Assembly (NCBI GenBank): GCA_039191605.1
Contig: JBCCXL010000001.1
Location: 1-64,000, forward strand
Origin: JBCCXL01 sp039191605
Lineage (GTDB): Bacteria; Acidobacteriota; Thermoanaerobaculia; Multivoradales; JAHZIX01
Length of the DNA: 64,000 bases
Direction of reading: 5' to 3'
The notes beneath the pieces were generated by a model. That model ran no database searches, had not been told where the DNA came from, and saw nothing but the letters and a program-made list of their open reading frames with translations. Below, one piece after another: positions 35,415-44,842 of the stretch; position 1 is the first letter of the stretch; every line of letters starts with the position of its first letter. The position numbers and the translations under genes were made by a program.

Positions 35415-36800
35415 ATGCAGTCATCTCAGCGTCCGGCTCTACTCAGAGCCCGCCCTCTCGGCCGCCTCCGCGCCCTTTCCCTCGGCCTCTATCTATCTCT
35501 CGGCGCCGGTCTCGTGATGGGCTGTTCTGCCCCACCCGAGCCGGCGGAATCAGCGGCCCCGGCGGAGGAGGTCATGGACGCCGTCGCCGAAGATTACGTG
35601 CGGCTGGTGCTCGGTGTCGGCCTCCACGACGAGCACTTCGTCGACGCCTACTACGGCCCCGAGGAGCGCAGAGCAGAGGTCCAGGCCGCGGCGCCGAGCC
35701 TGGATGAGCTGCAAGAACAGGCACAGCAGCTGCGAGAGCGTCTACAGGACAACCCGCTTCCGGACGAGGCCGAGGAGCTCCTGCAGCTTCGGCACCGCTA
35801 TCTGGATCGCCAGCTGGAGGCGGCGAGCGGCCGGCTCGCCATGCTCCAGGGCGAGGCCCTGAGCTTCGACGAGGAATCCCGAGTGCTCTACGACGCGGTC
35901 TCCCCACCGGTCTCTCGAGACGAGCTGGAGAATCAGCGTCAGCAGCTCGATTCGGTGCTGCCGGGGGATGGGGACCTCGCCTCTCGACTCAAGGAGTTCC
36001 GGGACGGCTACATCATTCCGACGGATCGCCTCCAGGCGGTCTTCGCCGCGGCCATCGAATCCTGCCGAGAGCAGACCGCACGCTATATCCCGCTGCCGGA
36101 GGGTGAGAGCTTCACCGTCGAATACGTCACCGATCAGCCGTGGAGCGCCTATAACTGGTACCAGGGCGGCCGCCGATCCCTGATCCAGGTAAACACCGAC
36201 CTGCCGATCTACATCGATCGCGCCCTCGACCTCGCCTGCCACGAGGGGTATCCCGGCCATCATGTCTACAATCTGCTGCTCGAGACCCGCCTGGTGGAGG
36301 AGCGAGGCTGGCCGGAAGTGGCCATCTACCCGCTCTTCTCGCCCCAGAGCCTGATCGCCGAGGGCACCGCCAACTACGGGATCGAGCTGGCCTTTCCCGG
36401 CGAGGAGCGCACCCGCTTCGAGGCCGAGGTGCTTTACCCCCTGGCCGGCCTCGACCCATCGACGGCCGCCCGGTACCACGAGGTGATGGAGAGCCTCGAG
36501 GGCCTGCGCTATGCCGGCAACGAGGCCGCTCGCGGCTACCTCGACGGAGAGCTCAGCGCAGACGAGGCAGCCCAATGGCTCGTGCGCTACGCGCTGATGG
36601 ATCTGGAGCGCGCTCAGCAGCGAGTGCGTTTCTTCGATCGCTACCGCTCCTACGTGATCAACTACAACCTAGGAGAGGATCTCGTCGCCCGCCACTTCGA
36701 CGCCCTCGGCGCTCGCCCGGATGACCCGGACACCCGCTGGCGCCTGATGACCGAGCTGCTGTCCACGCCCCGACTGCCCTCGGATCTCGTCGGGCGCTGA
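35415..36800 (+). CDS. DUF885-family putative metallopeptidase, lipoprotein
   Basis: A 461-residue protein with a lipoprotein signal (lipobox LVMGC, C37) and a DUF885 domain. The putative zinc site is HEGYPGHH at 276-283, a variant of HExxH, followed by a glutamate-containing helix (LIAEGTANYGIEL). GGAGG sits five bases before the chosen ATG, ruling out the 48-codon longer frame. Members are predicted to act on peptides at the cell envelope, though few have been assayed. Shorter than the second DUF885 protein in this window (55130-57049), with a different N-terminal half. Monocistronic or leading the sensor gene that follows 22 nt later. Confidence 0.82.
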   Translation: MQSSQRPALLRARPLGRLRALSLGLYLSLGAGLVMGCSAPPEPAESAAPAEEVMDAVAEDYVRLVLGVGLHDEHFVDAYYGPEERRAEVQAAAPSLDELQEQAQQLRERLQDNPLPDEAEELLQLRHRYLDRQLEAASGRLAMLQGEALSFDEESRVLYDAVSPPVSRDELENQRQQLDSVLPGDGDLASRLKEFRDGYIIPTDRLQAVFAAAIESCREQTARYIPLPEGESFTVEYVTDQPWSAYNWYQGGRRSLIQVNTDLPIYIDRALDLACHEGYPGHHVYNLLLETRLVEERGWPEVAIYPLFSPQSLIAEGTANYGIELAFPGEERTRFEAEVLYPLAGLDPSTAARYHEVMESLEGLRYAGNEAARGYLDGELSADEAAQWLVRYALMDLERAQQRVRFFDRYRSYVINYNLGEDLVARHFDALGARPDDPDTRWRLMTELLSTPRLPSDLVGR

Positions 36801-36822
36801 GCCTCCTCCGCCTATCCCGATC

Positions 36823-39800
36823 ATGGCCCCGAGCCGCAGACAGCCTTCACCCGCCTTCCGGGACTCGCCTCCTTCGCGGGGAAGGTCCCTGGCACCCCGA
36901 CGCAGCGCAACTCCGCGGCTCGGGGGAAAGTCCCTGGCACCTCGACGCAGCGCAACTCCGCGGCTCGGGGGAAGGTCCCTGGCACCTGGCCTGGCGACAC
37001 GTCCTAGGGCGGCGATCTTCAGTGCGAAGGGTGCGGCGACTCATCGCAACGGGCCGAGCTGGCTCGCCTGCCTGCTGCTCCTCGCCTCGCTCTTCCTCTA
37101 CGGCGGTGAGCTCGCCGCCCAGCCCCCCACCCTAGCCCTCGAGCACCTCAGTCTCGAAGAAGGGCTGGCAGACGAAACCATCACCGACCTCGCTCAGGAT
37201 CGACGAGGCTTTCTCTGGGTCGGCACCAAGCGGGGCCTGCATCGCTATGACGGCCACCGCCTGGAGAGGGTGGCGATCCGCCCCACTGTCGACACAAACC
37301 AAGAGAAGCCCGGCGACGAATCCGCCCCCCGGGAACCCGGCGAGGATCACATCACCGCCCTCGCCCCGGCTCAGGATGGAGGCCTTTGGGTCGCCACCGC
37401 GGGCCACGGCCTCTGCCTCCGTCGCGTTACCGGAGCCCTGACCTGTGGCCTCGCCCACGGACGGATCGAGGCCCTTCAACAGCACCTGGAAACTCTTTGG
37501 ATCGCCACCACCGACGCCGGGCTCGCGGCGCTGGATCTCGACGACTTCACCATTCGCAACTGGTTCCACGACCCCGAAGACCCCACCAGCGTCCCCCTCG
37601 GGCCCCTCACCGACCTCGCCGTTGACGACGACGGCACCCTCTGGTTGAGCAGCTTCGGGGGAGGCCTGGCGCAGCGCCTCTCCAGCGGCGAATTCCGCAT
37701 CTGGCGCCACGACCCTGAAGATCCAGCCTCGCTCCCGGACGACGTCGTTCAAACCCTGCACGTCGATTCTCGCGGGGATCTTTGGGTCGGCACCGCTCGC
37801 GGCGGCGCCGCACGACATCTCGGAGAGGGGCGCTTTCAGGCGCTTCGAGACCGCTCCCCGCGGGCCGCCGCCGAGGCTCTCTCCCTCAACGTCCAGGACC
37901 TTGTCCAAGACCTCGACGGCACCCTGTGGATGGGCACCTTCGGCGGTGGCTTGGTGCGCCTCGGCTCCGAGTGGCTGCAGCGGCTGAGCGACAGCCCAGG
38001 GCACCAGGAGGTGCGTCTCGACGCCTACCGCACCAGCCCCCGATCCCCCCTCGACCCCTCCAGCGTTCCCTCCGACTACATTCTCCACCTCCTCCGGGAC
38101 CGCTCCGGTCTGCTGTGGGCGGGAACCGACGCCGGGCTCACCTCCTTCGGCGGGCCGCGGCAGCGCTTCCCTCACTACGTCAACGACCTCACCCAGGCCA
38201 ATAGCCTCTCCCACAACACCGTGTGGTCCTTCGCCGAAGGCCACGAAGAGCTGTGGATCGGAACCTCCGACGGCCTCAATCATCTCGACCGCAGCACCGG
38301 CACGTTCTCCTCGTGGGCGCCGCCGCGAGGCCCGCAGGTGGTCCTCGCGCTGCACCAGGGCCCCGACGGCACGCTTTGGGCCGGAACCCTCTCCCAAGGT
38401 CTGCTGAGCTTCGATCCTAGCAGCGGTGAGTTCCGCACTCTTCCCGGCGCTCCCGGCGGCCCTCCCGGCCCCCAGGGTCGCCCCTCCGGACGTCGGGTGG
38501 AGATCATTCGATCCGCCCCCGACGGGCAGCTGTGGCTGGGCCTCCAGGATGGCGGATTGGTGCGCTACGACCCCGCCACTGGCCGCTTCCGGCAGTACCT
38601 CCACCGCCCCGACGATCAGCAATCCTTGGCGGTCAACACCCTCACCGACCTCACCTTCGACCCCCAGGGGCGACTGTGGGTCGCCACTCCCACGGGGGTT
38701 CATCGCCTCGAAGATACAGAGACTGGCACCTTCCGCAAATACCTCCTCGGCGAAGAGGACGAGGACTCGTTGAGCCCTCAGCGCGCCCTCGATCTTCACC
38801 TCTCTTCCGACGGAGAGCTGTGGCTCGGAACCGATCGCGGCCTGCTGCGCTACGACCCGCAAAGCGACACCTTCCGCCGCACGGCGCAGGAGCTCGACGG
38901 GGCCAGCGTGTACTGCTCCGTGGACGACAGCACCGGAGCCCTGTGGCTCGCCACCAGCCGTGGCCTCGCCCGCTGGAACCCCACCGCCTCCGCCCCAATC
39001 CAGGGCTCGCAGCTCTCCTGGGACTTAGATCCTGCGGAGACCTCGGCGCTCCATCTCTTCAGCACCGAAGCCGAGCTGCGCAGCAACCGCCTCGATACCG
39101 GCGCCTGTCATCGCGACCGCCAGGGCCATCTCTACATCGGCGGCATCTTCGGTTTCCACGCTTTCGAGGCTTCGTCCATTCGCTCCAATCCCCATCGCCC
39201 TCGAGTCGCCCTCACCGAATTGCAGGTCCTGGGAGAGCCACGGCCGGCGAGCGCGCTGGTGGATGGTCGCCCCCTGGTGCTGCAGCCCGACGAACACTCC
39301 GTCAGCTTCACCGTGTCGGCCCTCGACTTCGTGCACCCCGAGGCCCATCGATTCGCCTTTCGCCTCGCCGGCTACGACCGCGACTGGGTGGAATCCGATC
39401 AGCGTACCGTGCGCTACTCCACCCTGCCGCCGGGACGCTATGTCTTCGAGGCCCGCGGCACCAACGCCCACGGAGTGTGGTCCGCCGAGCAGCTGGCGAT
39501 CCCGGTCCGCGTGCTGCCGCCGCTGTGGCGAAGCTCCTGGGCTTATGCGCTCTATGCCCTGCTGGCCGCCGGACTCTTGACCTTCCTGTTGGTGGGGCAG
39601 AGCGCCCGAGTACGGCGCAAGAGCGAAGCCCAGCGGCGGCAGGAAGATCTCGAGCGGGCTCGCAGCCTGCAGCTCGCCATGCTGCCCGCTGCTCCGCCGC
39701 AGCGCTCCGATTGGGACATCGCCGTCCACATGACCACCGCTACCGAGGTCGGCGGGGATTATTACGATTTCTTCACCTCCGACGAGGAGCTGTGGGTCGC

Positions 39801-40362
39801 CGTGGGGGACGCTACCGGGCACGGCATCTCCGCCGGCATGATGGTCTCCATGACCAAGATCGCCCTGCGTTCGCTCCCCTCCGGTGCCCCCGAGACGATC
39901 CTCGACGAGCTCGGCCGGGTGCTGCGGGAGCTCCATCCCTCCGGATTGCGCATGGCCCTCGCCCTGGCGCAGCTCGAATCCAGCGGCGCTGTGCGGCTGG
40001 CCTTCGCCGCCATGCCCCCGGCCCTGATCTATCGCGCCCACAGCGGACAGGTAGAGGAGATCCTGCGGCCCGCCCTGCCCCTCGGCGGACGACTGCCGGG
40101 GCAGCATTCCAGCGCCACCGTCCAGCTCGCCCCGCAGGACGTGCTGGTGCTCTTCTCCGATGGTCTGCCGGAGCGGCGGGACTCAGCGGACGATCCTCTA
40201 GGCTATCCCTCGGTCCAGGAATGCTTCCAGCGCCACGGCGGCGATGGGAATGCTCACCGGGTTCTCCAGGCCCTGGTCGATCTCGGCGAGGGCTGGGCGC
40301 AGGGCCGAGCGGCGGAAGACGACGTCACTCTGGTGGTCGTGCGCCGACGCAACTCGGAATAG
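36823..40362 (+). CDS. Propeller-type sensor with C-terminal SpoIIE phosphatase
   Basis: A 1179-residue membrane sensor. Residues about 100-790 are two-component-regulator propeller repeats (WVGTKRGLHRYDG, WLSSFGGGLAQRL, LWAGTDAGL, WIGTSDGLN and more), forming a periplasmic beta-propeller. A Y_Y_Y domain (about 810-900) is followed by one membrane helix (about 905-927). A SpoIIE/PP2C serine phosphatase (about 945-1179) has GGDYYDF at 977 and GDATGHG at 995. It would turn an external signal into dephosphorylation of an anti-sigma-factor antagonist. The first about 65 residues, rich in Arg/Pro/Ser, are encoded by the 45-bp repeat array, ahead of a signal-anchor (LACLLLLASLFLYGG). No ATG, GTG or TTG exists between the array and this anchor. 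Confidence 0.85.
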   Translation: MAPSRRQPSPAFRDSPPSRGRSLAPRRSATPRLGGKSLAPRRSATPRLGGRSLAPGLATRPRAAIFSAKGAATHRNGPSWLACLLLLASLFLYGGELAAQPPTLALEHLSLEEGLADETITDLAQDRRGFLWVGTKRGLHRYDGHRLERVAIRPTVDTNQEKPGDESAPREPGEDHITALAPAQDGGLWVATAGHGLCLRRVTGALTCGLAHGRIEALQQHLETLWIATTDAGLAALDLDDFTIRNWFHDPEDPTSVPLGPLTDLAVDDDGTLWLSSFGGGLAQRLSSGEFRIWRHDPEDPASLPDDVVQTLHVDSRGDLWVGTARGGAARHLGEGRFQALRDRSPRAAAEALSLNVQDLVQDLDGTLWMGTFGGGLVRLGSEWLQRLSDSPGHQEVRLDAYRTSPRSPLDPSSVPSDYILHLLRDRSGLLWAGTDAGLTSFGGPRQRFPHYVNDLTQANSLSHNTVWSFAEGHEELWIGTSDGLNHLDRSTGTFSSWAPPRGPQVVLALHQGPDGTLWAGTLSQGLLSFDPSSGEFRTLPGAPGGPPGPQGRPSGRRVEIIRSAPDGQLWLGLQDGGLVRYDPATGRFRQYLHRPDDQQSLAVNTLTDLTFDPQGRLWVATPTGVHRLEDTETGTFRKYLLGEEDEDSLSPQRALDLHLSSDGELWLGTDRGLLRYDPQSDTFRRTAQELDGASVYCSVDDSTGALWLATSRGLARWNPTASAPIQGSQLSWDLDPAETSALHLFSTEAELRSNRLDTGACHRDRQGHLYIGGIFGFHAFEASSIRSNPHRPRVALTELQVLGEPRPASALVDGRPLVLQPDEHSVSFTVSALDFVHPEAHRFAFRLAGYDRDWVESDQRTVRYSTLPPGRYVFEARGTNAHGVWSAEQLAIPVRVLPPLWRSSWAYALYALLAAGLLTFLLVGQSARVRRKSEAQRRQEDLERARSLQLAMLPAAPPQRSDWDIAVHMTTATEVGGDYYDFFTSDEELWVAVGDATGHGISAGMMVSMTKIALRSLPSGAPETILDELGRVLRELHPSGLRMALALAQLESSGAVRLAFAAMPPALIYRAHSGQVEEILRPALPLGGRLPGQHSSATVQLAPQDVLVLFSDGLPERRDSADDPLGYPSVQECFQRHGGDGNAHRVLQALVDLGEGWAQGRAAEDDVTLVVVRRRNSE
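36879..36986. repeat. 45-bp tandem array carrying three 18-bp repeats
   Basis: Copies of the 18-bp repeat at 36879, 36924 and 36969 are spaced exactly 45 bp apart, and the 27 bp between them are almost identical. The array is in frame in the sensor gene and encodes a 15-residue repeat (SLAPRRSATPRLGG and a linking residue). Confidence 0.9.
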
Positions 40363-40382
40363 CTCCTTTCGTATCATCAGTT

Positions 40383-41618
40383 ATGAATGTCATGGTCAAC
40401 TTACTGCAAACGGTGTCCTCGCGAACCCTCCATCGAGGGCGCCTCACTTCCGCTCCCAAGACACCACGAGGTTGGCTGCTCGCCTCACTGCTGGTTCTCT
40501 CCCTCACCGCCAGCGCCTGTTCCTCCATCGCCCCCGCACAGCAGCGGGAAGCGCAGCTGCGGAACGCCATCACCGACCGCGACCTCGATCCTTCGGAGGT
40601 GCTGGTGCCCTTCCAGCTCACCGACGAGATGATCTCCTGGGCGCAGGAGACCGTTCCCCAGACCGGAACTCAGGATCAGCGCACGGTGCAGCTGCTGGAA
40701 GCGCTGCTTTCCTACGATGGCCTTCACATCGCCTATCGCAGCGACTTCACCGGCACCGCCCAGCAGGTCTTCGAGACTCGTCAGGCCAACTGCCTCTCCT
40801 TCACCCATTTCTTCGTCGCCATGGCGCGCGCCCTGGGGCTTCCGGCCTACTTTCTGCGGGTGGACGAGATCGCCAACTTCCGTAAGGACGGCGATCTGGT
40901 GATCCACACCGGTCACGTCACCGCCGCCACCGGGCCGATCACCGATCCGCAGATTCTCGAATTCGCCTCGGTAGGCAACTATGACTACCAGCAGGTCAGC
41001 GCACTGACGGACCTCGAAGCGGTTTCCCTCTTCTACTCCAATCGCGGCGCCGAGCTGCTGCGGCTCCGGCGACCCGAAGAGGCGCGGGAGGCCCTGGAAG
41101 TCTCCGTCCACCTGGTGCCGGAGCTCACCGACGGCTGGGTCAACCTCGGCGTCGCCCTGCGCCGGATGGGAGACTTCCCTGGGGCCGAAAAGGCTTACCA
41201 GCAGGCCCTGGAAATCGACGTCAACTCCTCTTCCGCCTATCAGAACCTCGCCGCTCTGCATCGACACCTGGGCAACGAGGGCCTGGTGGAAGAGCTCCTC
41301 GCTCTCGCTGCCCACCGCGATAACCGCAATCCCTTCACCTACCTCCAGCTCGGCGATATGAATCTGCGCCAGGGGGAAGTGGAGGCCGCTGAGCGCTTCT
41401 ATCGTCGCAGCCTGCGATTGAACCCTGACCTCGCCGCCGCCCACGCCGCCCTAGGGCAGCTGGAAGCCACCAGCGGCAATACTCGAGCGGCGCTGAAGCG
41501 ATTGCGCCGAGCCCATCGCCTGGACCCGGAAGAACAACGCATCCAGGCCTTGATGCGCCAGCTGCGGCGCAGCGGAGTGGAGGCCACCCGGCTCGCCATC
41601 GAACCGGCCTCCAACTGA
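40383..41618 (+). CDS. Transglutaminase-like/TPR lipoprotein
   Basis: A 411-residue protein. A signal peptide (WLLASLLVLSLTASAC, C46) suggests a lipoprotein, although the lipobox is atypical. Residues about 90-190 resemble a transglutaminase-like fold with Cys in RQANCLSFTHFFVAMARALG and His in DLVIHTGHVTAA. Residues about 215-400 are TPR repeats (VNLGVALRRMGDFPGAEKAYQQAL, YLQLGDMNLRQGEVEAAERFYRRS). It starts 20 nt after the sensor gene and is probably co-transcribed with it. Similar Tgl-TPR proteins are common in Acidobacteria and myxobacteria; whether this one is a protease, a cross-linker or a scaffold is not known. Confidence 0.8.
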   Translation: MNVMVNLLQTVSSRTLHRGRLTSAPKTPRGWLLASLLVLSLTASACSSIAPAQQREAQLRNAITDRDLDPSEVLVPFQLTDEMISWAQETVPQTGTQDQRTVQLLEALLSYDGLHIAYRSDFTGTAQQVFETRQANCLSFTHFFVAMARALGLPAYFLRVDEIANFRKDGDLVIHTGHVTAATGPITDPQILEFASVGNYDYQQVSALTDLEAVSLFYSNRGAELLRLRRPEEAREALEVSVHLVPELTDGWVNLGVALRRMGDFPGAEKAYQQALEIDVNSSSAYQNLAALHRHLGNEGLVEELLALAAHRDNRNPFTYLQLGDMNLRQGEVEAAERFYRRSLRLNPDLAAAHAALGQLEATSGNTRAALKRLRRAHRLDPEEQRIQALMRQLRRSGVEATRLAIEPASN

Positions 41619-41725
41619 GCCCCTAGAATCGCTGAAATGGTCTCGGAGGCGGCTTCCGCGGCGGCTTCCGCGGCGACCTCCGCCGTGCCCCCCTAGCGAG
41701 CCCCGGGGCTACACACCCCCGTGTC

Positions 41726-42682
41726 CTAGGCTCGTTCCCAGGGAAAAGCCACGACCTCCGAGAGCCGATCGGCGCCGGCGGCCAGCATCACCAGGCGATC
41801 GAAGCCGACGGACACACCACAGCAGGACGGCAGCCCTGCCTCCATGGCCTCGAGCAGGCGCTCATCCAGCGGCACTGGCTCGAGGCCTCGTCGTTTCCGC
41901 GCCTCGAGCTGGTGCAGGAAACGGCGGCGCTGCTCGTCGGCGTCGAGAAGCTCGTCGTAGCCGTTGGCGAGCTCCACTCCCTCGAGGTATACCTCGAAAC
42001 GGCGGGCGACTCCCTCTTCGACCTTAGCCATCGCCGCCTGGCTCGCCGGGAAGTCGTAGACGAAAAGAGGGCGACCGCGGCCGAAGTCCGGCTCCGCGGC
42101 CCGGGACACCAGCCAGTCCAGCCAGCCTTCTCGGTCCTCTTTCGCCAACCCCTCCACCGCCCCCAGGCCGAGAGCCTCCGCCCGCTGCGCCAGCTCCCGG
42201 GCCGAGGCGCGGAAGGGGTCCATACCGAGGGCATCTCCCACCGCCTGGCGATAGCTGCGGCGCTCCCCTGGAGGCACTCCCAAGAGCTCCCTCAGCAGCT
42301 CCTCCACCTCGTCCATCAGCCTCTCCAGGCTCCATCCCGGCCGGTACCACTCGAGCATGGTGAACTCGGGATTATGGCGCCCCCCGGCCTCCCCGCGGCG
42401 AAAGGCCCTGCCGAGCTGATAGATCGCGCCGCTGCCCGCCGCCAGCAGGCGCTTGAGGTGATATTCCGGCGAGGTCTGAAGGTAGCGATCGCCCTCGACC
42501 GTGGGCACCGAGAAGCTCTGCAGATGAGTATCCGGAACCGGCGCGGCGGCGAGGTGAGGTACCTCCACCTCCATCACTCCCCGGCGCGCGAAGAAGGCGC
42601 GCACCGCGGCCAGCAGCCGGGCCCGCAGCGCTAGATTCTCCAGACTTGCGCTGGGAGCCCACCGCGCCCTCCGTAGGCTCAC
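41726..42682 (-). CDS. epmA: EF-P lysine ligase EpmA (PoxA/GenX)
   Basis: A 318-residue class II lysyl-tRNA-synthetase-like protein without an anticodon-binding domain, close to the usual EpmA length. It ligates (R)-beta-lysine to a conserved lysine of EF-P. Family segments are WAPSASLENL, VMEVEVPHLAAAPVPDTHL, LQTSPEYHLKRLLAAGSGAIY, RHNPEFTMLEWYR and the C-terminal GFDRLVMLAAGADRLSEVVAFPW. The start is GTG at 42682, overlapping the efp stop (GTGA); the longer frame runs antiphase through efp and is not used. Overlap indicates translational coupling with its substrate protein. Confidence 0.93.
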   Translation of the reverse strand: MSLRRARWAPSASLENLALRARLLAAVRAFFARRGVMEVEVPHLAAAPVPDTHLQSFSVPTVEGDRYLQTSPEYHLKRLLAAGSGAIYQLGRAFRRGEAGGRHNPEFTMLEWYRPGWSLERLMDEVEELLRELLGVPPGERRSYRQAVGDALGMDPFRASARELAQRAEALGLGAVEGLAKEDREGWLDWLVSRAAEPDFGRGRPLFVYDFPASQAAMAKVEEGVARRFEVYLEGVELANGYDELLDADEQRRRFLHQLEARKRRGLEPVPLDERLLEAMEAGLPSCCGVSVGFDRLVMLAAGADRLSEVVAFPWERA

Positions 42683-43245
42683 TCCTTGGCGCGGGATACG
42701 TAATCCGCGGTGCGGGTATCGACCTTGATCGTCTCGCCGATATTGATGAAGAGGGGAACCCGCACCACGGCGCCGGTCTCCAGCGTGGCGGGCTTCGATC
42801 CGCCGGAGGAGGTATCCCCCCGCAGCCCGGGATCGGTCTCGACGACCTTGAGAGTGACGTGGAAGGGTGGCTCCACCGCCAGCGGATGGCCGTTGTAGAG
42901 AGTCACGGAGCAGGTGTCTTCTTCCTTCACCCAATTCACCGCATCCCCCATCACTTCGGCGTTCGCCTGATGCTGTTCGTAGGTCGACGGCACCATGAAA
43001 TGCCAGTACTCGCCATCGTTGTAGAGATACTGCATGTCGGTCTCGACCACGTCCGCCGCTTCGATGGACTCACCGGACTTGAAGGTCTTCTCCAGCACGC
43101 GGCCGGTCATCAGGTTGCGGTACTTCACTCGGGTGAAGGCTTGGCCCTTGCCCGGCTTGACGAACTCGACATCGACCATCGAGCACGGATCGCCCTCGAT
43201 CATGACCTTGAGGCCGCTTTTGAATTGGTTGGTGCTGTATGCCAT
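42679..43245 (-). CDS. efp: Elongation factor P
   Basis: A 188-residue three-domain EF-P that rescues ribosomes stalled at polyproline. The modification loop is VKPGKGQAFTRVK, with K33 equivalent to E. coli K34, the residue beta-lysylated by EpmA/EpmB. The C-terminal signature resembles NIGETIKVDTRTADYVSRAKE. GAGGA lies six bases before the ATG. It forms an operon with epmA, and epmB starts on the other strand 412 nt away. That spacer (43246-43657) has two inverted repeats near epmB and no other gene. Confidence 0.97.
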   Translation of the reverse strand: MAYSTNQFKSGLKVMIEGDPCSMVDVEFVKPGKGQAFTRVKYRNLMTGRVLEKTFKSGESIEAADVVETDMQYLYNDGEYWHFMVPSTYEQHQANAEVMGDAVNWVKEEDTCSVTLYNGHPLAVEPPFHVTLKVVETDPGLRGDTSSGGSKPATLETGAVVRVPLFINIGETIKVDTRTADYVSRAKE

Positions 43246-43587
43246 GGGAATCCTCGAAAGCGCGATTGCGGTGAATGGGAGCAGACTCTGGAGCTCAGCT
43301 CGAGGCGCTCACGAACTCGACCCTGCTGAAACGCCACTGGCGACGATCCAGGAGGCCGGAGATGATGGTTGTAGTGATGCTGGGATGATGCTGACGTCTT
43401 GAGGGATAGCAGCCGGGATGTACCAGCTGAGGTGCATCAGCTGAAGATTTGCAGCCTAAGAAGTAGCAGGGAGCGGGGCTGGGAGCCTCACGCTGTCGAG
43501 CTGCCCCCTCTAGAGATGCCGTTGGAGATGCCGCGAGGTCCAGCGAGCGCCCCCGAGAGTCGTTATCATGTGCGCTCCGGCTCAACA

Positions 43588-43626
43588 GCACTCCGAGTGC
43601 CACCGAAGCGGTGACCTCCGGTCACC
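43588..43626. other. Inverted repeats upstream of epmB
   Basis: GCACTC-C-GAGTGC (43588-43600) and GGTGACC-TCC-GGTCACC (43610-43626) are both perfect. They end 31 nt before the epmB start and lie in the efp/epmB divergent spacer. They could be operators or leader hairpins. Confidence 0.45.
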
Positions 43627-43657
43627 AACGACACGACAATCTGCCCTCAGGCCCCGC

Positions 43658-44842
43658 ATGATACCTCGAACCCTCGCCCACCGCCCGCCCAGCTGGCAGC
43701 AGCTGCTCGCCTCCGGGGTCAAGGACGTCGACGAGCTCCTGGCCTATCTGAAGCTGGGCATCGAGGATCTACGAGGTCCTTGGGCTCCGCGAGAGTCCGG
43801 GATCGAGGCCAGGGCAGAACCCGAGACGGCAGGCTCTGACCTCCGCTCGATCCGCTCCAGGGCGGAGCAGGCGATCCGGCAATTCCCCGTACGTATCCCG
43901 TGGTCCTTCGTCCACCGTATGCGCTCTGGAGATCCGGAGGACCCTCTCCTACTCCAGGTCCTGCCCACCGCCGAGGAGCAAAGCCAGCCATCCGGATTCC
44001 TCGACGATCCCCTCGGCGAGAACCAGGCCCTCGCGGCACCGGGCCTGCTGCGCAAATACCGCAGCCGTGCCCTGCTGATGGTCACCGGCGCCTGCGCCGT
44101 GCACTGCCGCTACTGCTTTCGGCGCCACTACCCCTATGGCGAGAACGGCGGCGAGACAGAATCCTTCGACGGTGCCCTGCAACACCTCGCCTCAGACCCC
44201 CGGATCGACGAGATCATCCTCTCCGGAGGCGACCCCTTGGCCGCTTCTGACCGCCGGCTGCGGGAGCTGGTCCAGCGCCTGGGGGCGATCCCTTCGCTGC
44301 AGCGCCTGCGCATCCACACCCGGCTTCCCGTCGTGCTGCCGGAGCGAATCGGGGATGACCTGATGAGCTGGCTCACCGCGAGCCGGCTGCGGCCGGTGAT
44401 GGTGATTCACGCCAACCATGCCCGCGAGCTCAGCCCCGAGGTGGGGGACGCCATGGCGCGGCTGCGTGCGGCGGGGGTCACCGTACTCAACCAAAGCGTC
44501 CTGCTGGCCAAGATCAACGATTCGGTGGCGGCTCTAGAGGCCCTCTCTCTGCGCCTCTTCGACCTCGGCGTGATGCCCTATTACCTCCACCTGCTGGATC
44601 GGGTGCAGGGCGCCGCCCACTTCGAGGTCGCCGAAGACCGCGCCCGGCGACTGATGCAGCAGCTCTCTACCCGGCTGCCGGGCTACCTGCTGCCGCGCCT
44701 GGTTCGGGAGGAGAAAGGGCGATCCGCCAAGACGCCGATCCCCTGGCGCCCGGCGGAAAGCCCACTCCCGGCGCCCCGAGAGGTGGCCTCCGAGCTACCG
44801 ACCGAGGTTTCCCAGAGCGGCGCCCGAGAAAGGTCGACCTGA
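43658..44842 (+). CDS. epmB: Lysine 2,3-aminomutase-like EpmB
   Basis: A 394-residue radical-SAM, PLP-dependent enzyme. The 4Fe-4S motif is C146-x3-C150-x2-C153 (TGACAVHCRYCFRRHYPY), followed by IDEIILSGGDPL and LRIHTRLPVVLPERI. It lacks the C-terminal extension of catabolic lysine aminomutases, as expected for EpmB, which isomerises (S)-alpha-lysine to (R)-beta-lysine for EF-P. Start ATG 43658 is preferred over an upstream frame that runs through the inverted repeats. The C-terminus is about 25 residues longer than usual and low-complexity. Its stop overlaps the next start by one base, coupling it to a deoxyhypusine-synthase homologue. Confidence 0.93.
   Translation: MIPRTLAHRPPSWQQLLASGVKDVDELLAYLKLGIEDLRGPWAPRESGIEARAEPETAGSDLRSIRSRAEQAIRQFPVRIPWSFVHRMRSGDPEDPLLLQVLPTAEEQSQPSGFLDDPLGENQALAAPGLLRKYRSRALLMVTGACAVHCRYCFRRHYPYGENGGETESFDGALQHLASDPRIDEIILSGGDPLAASDRRLRELVQRLGAIPSLQRLRIHTRLPVVLPERIGDDLMSWLTASRLRPVMVIHANHARELSPEVGDAMARLRAAGVTVLNQSVLLAKINDSVAALEALSLRLFDLGVMPYYLHLLDRVQGAAHFEVAEDRARRLMQQLSTRLPGYLLPRLVREEKGRSAKTPIPWRPAESPLPAPREVASELPTEVSQSGARERST

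Noticed and set aside
38532..40382. Long upstream extension of the transglutaminase/TPR gene
   Set aside because: It overlaps the sensor gene in another frame and reads as Arg/Pro-rich noise; the signal peptide begins at 40383.
42683..42934. N-terminal extension of EpmA
   Set aside because: It runs through efp in a different frame; EpmA sequence begins at the GTG overlapping the efp stop.
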